DNA of 50,136 nt, from the NCBI GenBank assembly GCA_002307275.1, contig DBTX01000066.1:1-50136 (forward strand), given 5' to 3'. This document shows, one piece after another, positions 44,141 to 50,136 of this stretch (positions are counted from its first letter, which is position 1; each line of letters starts with the position of its first letter). The DNA comes from Hungateiclostridiaceae bacterium UBA1305. Lineage in GTDB: Bacteria; Bacillota; Clostridia; Acetivibrionales; DTU013. Under the pieces are notes generated by a model. The model saw only the letters and a list, made by a program, of their open reading frames with translations, ran no database searches and was not told the origin of the DNA. Made by a program: the position numbers and the translations under genes.

Positions 44141-45940
44141 ATGAGACTCGCAACCTTTGAAGACAAAAACAATTTACACTGGGGTTTTGTGTTCCCGCAT
44201 CCCGAGACAAAGGAAGACTGGATCGTTGAGCCCCAGAAAGTGCAAAAAAAAATAGAATGGTATATTTCAACCAAGACCAATCCATTTTTATATGTCCCTT
44301 CGTTTTTTCCAAAGCAGGAATGGCCAAAGACACTGCGTAAATTTTTGGAAGAGGGCGACGAAGCCATGTATACGCTGCAGCAGTTGGAAACATTTGCACT
44401 TCACTTTATGGAACAAACCGATGCCTTTATCCTCCTGGAATGCGCCTATCGCGCCCAGGATGTGAAGTTATGCGCACCGATTCCATCACCGCGTTTGCTG
44501 CTTGGCATTGTGGGCAATAATCCTGCATTCATTCGAAATCATTTGAATACGCCGCATGTTAATCTCGTTCCGCAGGGTCATCTGCGCCATCAGTGTACGG
44601 CGCTGGGTGCTAATGAACCAATTGTATGCGCACCAATGCCCAATTTCTTCTGGGCATACAATGTCGAACTTGGTATCGTCATCGGAAAAAAAGCAAAGAA
44701 TGTACCCATTGAAGAGGCAATGGATTATGTCGCAGGTTATACCAATGTCATTGATTCCGTCGGCAACCCATATTTGCAGGCATATCCCGAAATCACAAAG
44801 CTCAAAGACATCTACTCGGTTTTAGCATATGATTGGGCAGGCAAAGCAGCAGACGCAAGTTGCCCGATCGGTCCATATCTCGTGACAAAAGATGAAATCG
44901 GTCATCCCTATAATTTAAGTACCATTAACAAGATGAATGGTTTGCTGCGGGATAGAGCAAATACCTGTTCCATGCTCGTCGGTATCGAACGTGCCATCGC
45001 ATATTATTCATCCTTTATGACACTCCAGCCGGGTGATGTGCTCCATATGGGTGCATCAGGCAAAGACGGGCTGAACATCGAACGCAAGCACAAGCATGAT
45101 ACTGATATCGATGTACTAGAGTGCGAAATTGAAAAACTTGGAACGCTTCATAGTCCAATCGTATATAAAGATATTGATTGGCGGGACAGTAACGACGAAT
45201 CAAAAGCTCTGCATGTATCTGCCACGGCAAGACAGTTAATAAAAAATGATGCATGTAAACTGGATGCGGCATCCCAATGGAATTTAAGCACAGTACGCAA
45301 TTATGCCGCAGCATATGGCAATTACAAAAACGTCAAGGAAGTGCAAGGAATTGAATGTGCGGATATAGGCCGGTATTTCTGGGTTCCGCCGTCGGCATTG
45401 GGCAAAGAAGATTTGGAAGAATTCACTTTTGAAGAAGGTTATGATCTGGAAATTAGTATAGAGCTTGCATTTGTCGTATCCAGGATTGCAAAGGAGATTA
45501 CAGAAAAAGATGCAAGTAACCATATTCTCGGGTTCATTCCACTACTTAGCTTAACAAACAATCGCCTGAGAGATGCTTTGATTTCCCCATCTCTTATAAG
45601 AGAACCAGCAATCGTTAGTTTATATAAACGCTGGAACGATGGTTGTGCAATCGTGTCCGGAAAACCAACTGCAATTACCGGCAATGAAGAAGGATCCATT
45701 ACGCTTACTTTATCAGTAAATGGTACACAAACACTCAACCTGAATACAGCAAACTATGTGCACTTGTCAGCACACTATATGGAGATCATCACGAAATATT
45801 CAACACTGCTGCCCGGCGACGTCATTTCACTCGGTCAATTAGGAGAGACCTATATACTTCCCGCAGAGAAATTATGTCAGGGTAAGCATTCTTTGATGAT
45901 GACTGCAACCGGATTACCTGACATCAAAGTTTTGCTGTAA
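44141..45940 (+). CDS. Double-domain fumarylacetoacetate-hydrolase-like protein
   Basis: A 599-residue protein, about twice the usual FAH-family length. A first FAH-like domain (about 105-345) contains N-V-E-L-G-I-V-I-G-K-K-A-K-N-V-P and D-Y-V-A-G-Y-T-N-V-I-D and ends near L-Q-P-G-D-V-L-H-M-G. A second, weaker copy (about 370-595) repeats S-I-E-L-A-F-V-V-S-R-I-A-K-E-I-T and I-L-G-F-I-P-L-L-S-L and ends L-L-P-G-D-V-I-S-L-G. In both copies the first glutamate of the usual metal-binding E-x-E is replaced (N and S), so catalysis may be altered. FAH enzymes act on 2-keto acids, including sugar-acid dehydratases, which suits the neighbouring aldolase cluster. The reaction is unknown. AGGAGGT precedes ATG 44141. 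Confidence 0.8.
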   Translation: MRLATFEDKNNLHWGFVFPHPETKEDWIVEPQKVQKKIEWYISTKTNPFLYVPSFFPKQEWPKTLRKFLEEGDEAMYTLQQLETFALHFMEQTDAFILLECAYRAQDVKLCAPIPSPRLLLGIVGNNPAFIRNHLNTPHVNLVPQGHLRHQCTALGANEPIVCAPMPNFFWAYNVELGIVIGKKAKNVPIEEAMDYVAGYTNVIDSVGNPYLQAYPEITKLKDIYSVLAYDWAGKAADASCPIGPYLVTKDEIGHPYNLSTINKMNGLLRDRANTCSMLVGIERAIAYYSSFMTLQPGDVLHMGASGKDGLNIERKHKHDTDIDVLECEIEKLGTLHSPIVYKDIDWRDSNDESKALHVSATARQLIKNDACKLDAASQWNLSTVRNYAAAYGNYKNVKEVQGIECADIGRYFWVPPSALGKEDLEEFTFEEGYDLEISIELAFVVSRIAKEITEKDASNHILGFIPLLSLTNNRLRDALISPSLIREPAIVSLYKRWNDGCAIVSGKPTAITGNEEGSITLTLSVNGTQTLNLNTANYVHLSAHYMEIITKYSTLLPGDVISLGQLGETYILPAEKLCQGKHSLMMTATGLPDIKVLL

Positions 45941-45989
45941 ACATGACAGTAAATCAGTACTAATTCTTAATATGTCGATGCATAAATCC

Positions 45990-46026
45990 CGGCATCTCTG
46001 GCAAATTGTTCAGAGGTGCCGTTTTT
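45990..46026 (+). terminator. Intrinsic terminator of the FAH-like gene
   Basis: An 11-base stem, CGGCATCTCTG (45990-46000) with CAGAGGTGCCG (46011-46021) and one G-U pair, is followed by TTTTT (46022-46026). It lies 50 bases after the stop. Confidence 0.9.
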
Positions 46027-46054
46027 ATTGGGCAAACCGGACAAGCTGCCTGTT

Positions 46055-46921
46055 TCAATTTGAGGCAATAATCTTGTAGCAATGATTCAGCGGCCCGCTT
46101 CCCTTCCCAAGGTCGAGGCCGGCCTTCAAGGCTCCTCTCACATATTCCTTTGCACTACTGACGCTTGTCTGCAGGTCAAAGCCAAGTGCCAGATTGCAGG
46201 CAATAGCCGAAGAGAGGGTGCAGCCCGTGCCATGGGTGTTTGGGTTATCAATCCTTTCGGAATGGAACCAGTGAGCCACCCCGGACAGGTACAGCAAATC
46301 ATCTGCAGAATTAGACAGATGCCCGCCCTTGATCAGAATTCCGCCGCGGAGTATTTTAGAAATTTCTACAGCTGCCGTAAGCATATCCTTCCCTGATTCA
46401 ATTATCATGCCTGTCAAGGCTTCCGTTTCGGGAATATTCGGAGTGATGACCGCAGCCAATGGCAGCAGCCTGGTGACAAGCACCTCAATGGCATCCTCAC
46501 TCAAAAGCTTGCTGCCGCTGGTGGATACCATTACTGGATCCAGTACGATATTCCTGGCTTTGTATTCCACTAATTTATCTGCAATCATCTTGATAATTCC
46601 TATGTTTGAAACCATTCCGATCTTCACGGCATCCGGAGTGATGTCTTTGAAGATGCAGTCCAACTGCTGTCCGACAAATTCAGGTGTGGCTTCCATAACA
46701 CCATAGACGCCCGTAGTATTTTGAGCCGTCAAAGCGGTGATAGCGCTCATGGCATACATTCCATGGACCGTGATCGTCTTGATATCAGCCTGAATCCCTG
46801 CACCGCCGCTGCAATCCGAGCCGGCAATCGTCAATATCTTTTTCATATCTATGCCCTTCATATCTATATCCTTCATGCCTGTATCCTTCATATCTATATC
46901 CTTCATGCCTGTATCCTTCAT
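46055..46921 (-). CDS. thiD: Hydroxymethylpyrimidine/phosphomethylpyrimidine kinase
   Basis: ThiD phosphorylates HMP and HMP-P for thiamine synthesis. The ribokinase-type fold begins M-K-K-I-L-T-I-A-G-S-D-C-S-G-G-A-G-I-Q-A-D, has H-G-M-Y-A-M-S-A-I-T-A-L-T-A-Q-N, and carries the anion-hole motif N-T-H-G-T-G-C-T-L-S near the end. The conserved start is at ATG 46846, giving 263 residues. The frame is extended by five in-frame 15-base repeats up to ATG 46921, which overlaps the thiE stop (ATGA). Each repeat has its own ribosome site and ATG, so the protein may begin at any of six codons with M-K-D-T-G/M-K-D-I-D extensions. Last gene of the TPP-riboswitch operon. Confidence 0.93.
   Translation of the reverse strand: MKDTGMKDIDMKDTGMKDIDMKGIDMKKILTIAGSDCSGGAGIQADIKTITVHGMYAMSAITALTAQNTTGVYGVMEATPEFVGQQLDCIFKDITPDAVKIGMVSNIGIIKMIADKLVEYKARNIVLDPVMVSTSGSKLLSEDAIEVLVTRLLPLAAVITPNIPETEALTGMIIESGKDMLTAAVEISKILRGGILIKGGHLSNSADDLLYLSGVAHWFHSERIDNPNTHGTGCTLSSAIACNLALGFDLQTSVSSAKEYVRGALKAGLDLGKGSGPLNHCYKIIASN
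46847..46921 (-). repeat. Tandem array of ribosome-site/start-codon modules at thiD
   Basis: Five 15-base units (ATGAAGGATACAGGC and ATGAAGGATATAGAT alternating, then ATGAAGGGCATAGAT) end at the conserved thiD ATG 46846. In the first four units AAGGA lies 7 bases before the next ATG, an ideal initiation spacing. The first two units form a 30-base block that is exactly repeated once. Confidence 0.92.
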
Positions 46922-47559
46922 GCCTTCACGATCCTCCTGGCAAGCGCAGCCATTTCTCTCGCCGCAGCTCTGATATCCTTCTGTGCAAAAATTGCTGAAA
47001 CCACTGCAATACCATTGACTCCGCTGCCGGAAAGCTTCAGTACATTGTCCCTGCTGATTCCTCCAATGGCCACTACTGGAATGGATACGGCTTCACAAAT
47101 AGCTTTGAGGGATTCAAAGGAAACTGCAGCAGCATCCAATTTGGTAGAGGTTGAAAATACTGCACCGACCCCCAGGTAATCAGCGCCTTCCTTTTCAGCT
47201 AAAACCGCCTGTTCTGTCGTTTGTACAGAAACACCCAGGATCCTGCCTTTTCCGATCCTTTTACGGACTTCACCGGCTGACAAATCACTCTGTCCAACAT
47301 GCACACCGTTTGCCCCACAGGCCAGGGCAACTTCAATTGAATCATTGATGATATATGGGATTCCTGTCTTGTCAGTGATTTCCTTTATTTTCATGGCATG
47401 TTCCATGAATGCTTCATAAGGAAGCTCTTTTTCCCTAAGCTGCAGAAAAGTAACTCCCCCCTGAATAGCCGCTTCCACTTGCTCCTCCAGAGAGCCGTTT
47501 CCGACCCATGTCCTGTCTGTCACTGCATATAAAAGCAAACTGTCTTTATCTAATTTCAA
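46918..47559 (-). CDS. thiE: Thiamine phosphate synthase
   Basis: ThiE joins HMP pyrophosphate and thiazole phosphate into thiamine phosphate. The 213-residue TIM barrel shows the family motifs F-L-Q-L-R-E-K-E (diphosphate site), I-N-D-S-I-E-V-A, G-A-N-G-V-H-V-G-Q-S-D-L and L-G-V-G-A-V-F-S-T-S-T-K, ending with G-I-A-V-V-S-A-I-F. The start is TTG 47559, with GGAGGG 7 bases upstream. It overlaps the thiM stop by 14 bases and its own stop overlaps the first ATG of thiD. It is co-transcribed from the TPP-riboswitch leader. Confidence 0.95.
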   Translation of the reverse strand: MKLDKDSLLLYAVTDRTWVGNGSLEEQVEAAIQGGVTFLQLREKELPYEAFMEHAMKIKEITDKTGIPYIINDSIEVALACGANGVHVGQSDLSAGEVRKRIGKGRILGVSVQTTEQAVLAEKEGADYLGVGAVFSTSTKLDAAAVSFESLKAICEAVSIPVVAIGGISRDNVLKLSGSGVNGIAVVSAIFAQKDIRAAAREMAALARRIVKA

Positions 47560-48370
47560 CTTTCAGCCCTCCCTGCAGGACTTCGCCATCCATATTGCTC
47601 ATAAAATCAATAAGATAGGTTCGAAAACTCGATGTGCCGGTTTTTTCCCTCTGAAGCCTGGCATAGGCCAACTCGCCGCAAAGGCCCATGGCACCCACTG
47701 CCGCCGCAGTCGCCGAGGTCATATCTTCCGGGTTCGCCGCACAATAAGCTGCAATAACAGTGGTGAGCATGCAGCCTGTTCCGGTTATCCTAGACATAAG
47801 GGCATGTCCGTTCCGAATGACAAAAGCTCTGCCGCTATCCGCCACAATATCGATAGCACCTGTAATGGCAATCACAGCGCCTGTTTTCCGGCTCAATCCC
47901 TTTGCAAATGCGATGGCATCACGGAGATTGTCTTCGGTTACCGTATCACTGACATCTGCATCCACGCCCTTTGTCGTACCGCTTCCCATTGATACAGTCT
48001 TAATCTCGGAAATATTGCCCCGGATAACAGAAAATTTGACCTCTTTTAAAAGCTGAAAGGTGGTAGCGGTACGAAACGAGGATGCACCGGCTCCAACCGG
48101 ATCAAGCACCACCGGGTGCCCCAGCGCATTCGCTTTCCTGCCTGCTTTGAGCATGGATAGTATGGTCCTTTCATTCAGCGTTCCGATATTAATGACCAAT
48201 GCATTGCATATTGAGGTGATTTCCTCCACCTCATTCACATCATCCGCCATGATGGGTGAAGCGCCGCACGCCAGCAGGATGTTCGCACAGTCATTCACTG
48301 TGACATAGTTTGTAATGTTATGAACCAATGGCGTCTTTAACCTTGTATTATCCAAGTATTTTTCGAACAA
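47546..48370 (-). CDS. thiM: Hydroxyethylthiazole kinase
   Basis: ThiM phosphorylates salvaged hydroxyethylthiazole. Family motifs are T-P-L-V-H-N-I-T-N-Y-V-T, A-C-G-A-S-P-I-M-A-D-D, V-V-L-D-P-V-G-A-G-A-S and the C-terminal R-I-T-G-T-G-C-M-L-T. TTG 48370 is taken as start because GGAGG lies 9 bases upstream and the protein then begins M-F-E-K-Y-L-D-N like relatives; ATG 48385, five codons further up, contains that ribosome site within its own codons and has none before it. It overlaps the cytX stop. Together with thiE and thiD it forms a salvage route; thiC and the thiazole synthesis genes are not here. Confidence 0.93.
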   Translation of the reverse strand: MFEKYLDNTRLKTPLVHNITNYVTVNDCANILLACGASPIMADDVNEVEEITSICNALVINIGTLNERTILSMLKAGRKANALGHPVVLDPVGAGASSFRTATTFQLLKEVKFSVIRGNISEIKTVSMGSGTTKGVDADVSDTVTEDNLRDAIAFAKGLSRKTGAVIAITGAIDIVADSGRAFVIRNGHALMSRITGTGCMLTTVIAAYCAANPEDMTSATAAAVGAMGLCGELAYARLQREKTGTSSFRTYLIDFMSNMDGEVLQGGLKVEIR

Positions 48371-49541
48371 CTCTTTTCCCTCCATTTACAATTATACATA
48401 ATATGCAGATGACAATCATAACCGGCAGCGTACTACCCAGTACAGTGTCGGCAGTAAGGAATATCCGGTAAATTGCAAAACCGGCAGCCCATAAGATCAG
48501 ATTTGAGATATTAAAACGCTCACGTGTATGATCATTCTTCAATATAAAGAAATCCGTAATGAGTATGGCTATCATAGGTGCAAACACTGATCCGATGAGG
48601 AATAAAAAATCTTCATATTGCTCAATCGGTGTAAACATGGCAAAGAGTATGCCAATGACAGTGATAATCACTGCGATCCATTTTTCATTGAATTTTGGGG
48701 CAATCGTTTTGAAGCTGACCCCCGCAGAAAAAGCATCCAGATAAGTGGTAGTGACGGTGGCAGCAATGATGATATATACGCCAATGAAGCCCATGCCAGC
48801 CTGAAGCATGATTTTGGCGATATCGGATTCCCCTGCGAAAATGGCAGCGCCAAGTCCTATGATGTACATCCAGCAGCTTCCGGCGAAATACGCCGCTGAG
48901 CTTGCCAGCGTTGCCGCTTTTGGCTTCCGGGCCCTTTTTACATAATCCGAAATCAATGGCAGCCATGAAAGCGGCATTGCTGCCGACAGCTCTACCGCAA
49001 CTCCGAAGCTCATATTTCCCTCAATGATTCCTGCTGTGCCGTTTCCGAATATCACTGTGGCGAGCACTATCGTCAGAATAAATAAAGCGCCTACTGCAAA
49101 AATATTGATCCTGCTCACATTCTTGATCCCAACCAGAATCCAGATGATAATCAGAATACCAATGAGGATACTCCAGATTTTTTCACCCTGAACGCCAAAT
49201 ACAGGATATGCGACGACACCTGCCGCCCGCGCTCCACTGATGATCATGACTGCTGTCCAGCCCACAAGCTGCAATACGTTCAATGCCGAAAACAGAAGGC
49301 CCCCCTTGCTTCCAAAGGAAATTCTTACTGTTTCCATGGCACTTTTATCGGTCTTGCCTCCGATCAGTCCTGCCAGGTATAACAATGTGCAGCCGATCAA
49401 ATGCCCCAGTAATATGGCAATGGAACCTTTCACAAAACCCAGGGGAGCAATAAATGTCCCCGTCAATATTTCCGCGATGGATATCGCCGCTCCAAACCAG
49501 AGCAAGCCATTCCCCAGCAATGATGTCTTTTCACTTTTCAA
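48348..49541 (-). CDS. cytX: Hydroxymethylpyrimidine transporter of the NCS1 family
   Basis: A membrane transporter of 397 residues with about twelve helices, of the nucleobase:cation symporter-1 family. The opening L-L-G-N-G-L-L-W-F-G-A-A-I-S-I-A-E-I-L-T-G-T and the P-L-S-W-L-P-L-I-S-D-Y motif fit CytX, which is typically found behind TPP riboswitches and imports the HMP precursor. TTG 49541 is preferred, 8 bases after AAGGAGG; the frame is open further up into the riboswitch leader but no site supports that. It is the first gene of the cytX-thiM-thiE-thiD operon. Confidence 0.9.
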   Translation of the reverse strand: MKSEKTSLLGNGLLWFGAAISIAEILTGTFIAPLGFVKGSIAILLGHLIGCTLLYLAGLIGGKTDKSAMETVRISFGSKGGLLFSALNVLQLVGWTAVMIISGARAAGVVAYPVFGVQGEKIWSILIGILIIIWILVGIKNVSRINIFAVGALFILTIVLATVIFGNGTAGIIEGNMSFGVAVELSAAMPLSWLPLISDYVKRARKPKAATLASSAAYFAGSCWMYIIGLGAAIFAGESDIAKIMLQAGMGFIGVYIIIAATVTTTYLDAFSAGVSFKTIAPKFNEKWIAVIITVIGILFAMFTPIEQYEDFLFLIGSVFAPMIAILITDFFILKNDHTRERFNISNLILWAAGFAIYRIFLTADTVLGSTLPVMIVICILCIIVNGGKRVVRKILG

Positions 49542-49620
49542 TATGTAATCCTCCTTGATATAGTATTGCCGTTTATAGCTGATCCAAATTCCACATAAAC
49601 CTGATCCAGCCGGAAACCCC

Positions 49621-49643
49621 AATAAAAAATGGGGTACTCCCAT
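49621..49643 (-). terminator. Riboswitch expression-platform terminator
   Basis: On the minus strand ATGGG pairs with CCCAT around a 5-base loop (49643-49629) and is followed by TTTTTATT. A competing pairing of CCCCA (49634-49630) with TGGGG (49621-49617) would disrupt it. This gives a simple on/off switch between the aptamer and cytX. Confidence 0.65.
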
Positions 49644-49675
49644 CGGAATATCCCACTAATCTCTTAGCTTAGCAT

Positions 49676-49758
49676 TTTCCCTCCGTTGGCATTATCCAAA
49701 TCAGGTATATGGGTCGAAGTTGATTACTTCCTCTCAGCCTGCCTTACAAGCTCCCCCG
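49676..49758 (-). ncRNA. TPP (THI-box) riboswitch aptamer
   Basis: Read on the minus strand the leader has GGGGGAGC, then GCTGAGAGG, CGACCC, ACCTGAT, GGATAATGCCAACGGAGGGA in order. These are the hallmark conserved blocks of the thiamine pyrophosphate aptamer. It lies about 135 bases before the cytX start and shuts the operon down when thiamine pyrophosphate is plentiful. Confidence 0.97.
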
Positions 49759-49765
49759 ATATGAA

Positions 49766-49771
49766 ATTATA
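49766..49771 (-). promoter_or_regulatory. -10 box of the thiamine salvage operon
   Basis: TATAAT on the minus strand lies about 8 bases before the first aptamer bases, so transcription would start right at the riboswitch. The -35 region is not well conserved. Confidence 0.6.
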
Positions 49772-49830
49772 ACGCATCAATCCAAAGAAAATTTTTCGGT
49801 TGAAGAAAAATATTCTTCCCGCTGCTGCAT

Positions 49831-49959
49831 TTCAACGAGACTGGTCGCAAGCTAAGTTCGCTACCCCCATGCATCCATGGCGGGAGAGATGTTCGCCGCC
49901 TGAAAACCAAATCAATCCCCGCCATCTATAGAGGTGGGACATCTTTCGCCTCGTTATAA
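49831..49959. ncRNA. Structured non-coding element of unknown class
   Basis: This 129-base stretch has nested, complementary segments. An outer stem is formed by 49834-49839 with 49950-49955. An inner stem 49887-49892 with 49939-49944 encloses a 6-base hairpin at 49922-49937. Two further hairpins are at 49847-49861 and 49864-49883. Related but non-identical ends (TTTCAACGAG and, reversed, TTATAACGAG) and a second deleted copy at 7840-7875 show it is a dispersed element. It may be the leftover of a TnpB-type transposon guide RNA or a MITE-like unit; neither is proven. The rest of the gap to 50136 shows no gene. Confidence 0.55.
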
Positions 49960-50136
49960 AAAGATGATACCATAGGAAAATTTTTGTGTCAACAAAGCCG
50001 ACAAGGTCTGAAGCATCATTTTTTTGAGATGACATTTCGTTTAATATTCAGCTTTGAAACTGTAATCCTCATCCCTCTGGATTTTTCGTTATTCATCTTC
50101 CCTCCCGGATATATTATTCCAAACTGATTCTTACCT

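Noticed and set aside
49864..49883. Possible twoAYGGAY RNA motif, because a hairpin on the minus strand has ATGGAT in its apex region
   Set aside because: Only one such loop is visible and the surrounding stems do not obviously fit that motif.
49832..50035. A 67-codon minus-strand open frame over the structured element
   Set aside because: It has no ribosome site, its composition is not protein-like, and the sequence is better explained by nested RNA stems.

Overview
The window looks like a chromosome segment of a Gram-positive, low-to-moderate G+C Clostridia-type bacterium. This rests on strong AAGGAGG ribosome sites, frequent GTG/TTG starts, YesM/YesN-type two-component systems beside LplB/YtcP-type sugar ABC permeases, Cys-lipobox solute-binding proteins, a THI-box (TPP) riboswitch, an FHA-FtsW/RodA-PBP gene trio, and PadR + DUF1700/DUF4097 and BcrA-like ABC modules. 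I see no phage genes, transposase genes, rRNA, tRNA or CRISPR array. The genus is not determined.

Layout. (1) 1-1061: 3' part of an MFS transporter. (2) 1753-4821: TetR regulator and a three-gene antimicrobial-peptide-type ABC exporter behind a consensus promoter covered by two palindromes. (3) 5108-6553: secreted protein with three fibronectin type III repeats. (4) 7004-10609: two short-chain dehydrogenases, a PadR regulator and a membrane DUF1700/DUF4097 protein. (5) 10916-13209: GH4 glycosidase divergent from an AraC regulator. (6) 13244-16405 (minus): FHA protein, FtsW/RodA-type glycan polymerase and class B penicillin-binding protein. (7) 16629-25747 (minus): DUF5107/TPR protein, aldose-epimerase-like protein, GH2 beta-mannosidase and GH36 alpha-galactosidase, divergent from an AraC regulator. 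This set suggests galactomannan-type oligosaccharide breakdown. (8) 26862-33982: YesM/YesN pair divergent from an LplB/YtcP/solute-binding-protein sugar importer. (9) 34160-43821 (minus): YhcH/NanQ-like anomerase, NanA-like lyase, FAD oxidoreductase, two permeases, a solute-binding protein and a second YesM/YesN pair. This looks like uptake and breakdown of a sialic acid or another 2-keto-3-deoxy sugar acid. (10) 44141-45940: an unusual double-domain fumarylacetoacetate-hydrolase-like protein divergent from that response regulator. (11) 46055-49758 (minus): TPP riboswitch, cytX, thiM, thiE, thiD for salvage of thiamine precursors.

Most of the window is therefore carbohydrate scavenging in locally regulated modules, plus housekeeping cell-wall and thiamine functions. 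Less ordinary items are: a structured element at 49831-49959 with an internally deleted relative at 7840-7875; a five-unit tandem array of Shine-Dalgarno/ATG modules at the start of thiD; a fragment of a yhcH-like gene at 16479-16586 matching the intact copy 18 kb away; the double FAH protein; and the palindrome-wrapped TetR promoter. No wholly new multi-gene system is convincingly visible. The best candidates for undescribed biology are the structured element and the DUF5107/TPR protein in its galactomannan context.
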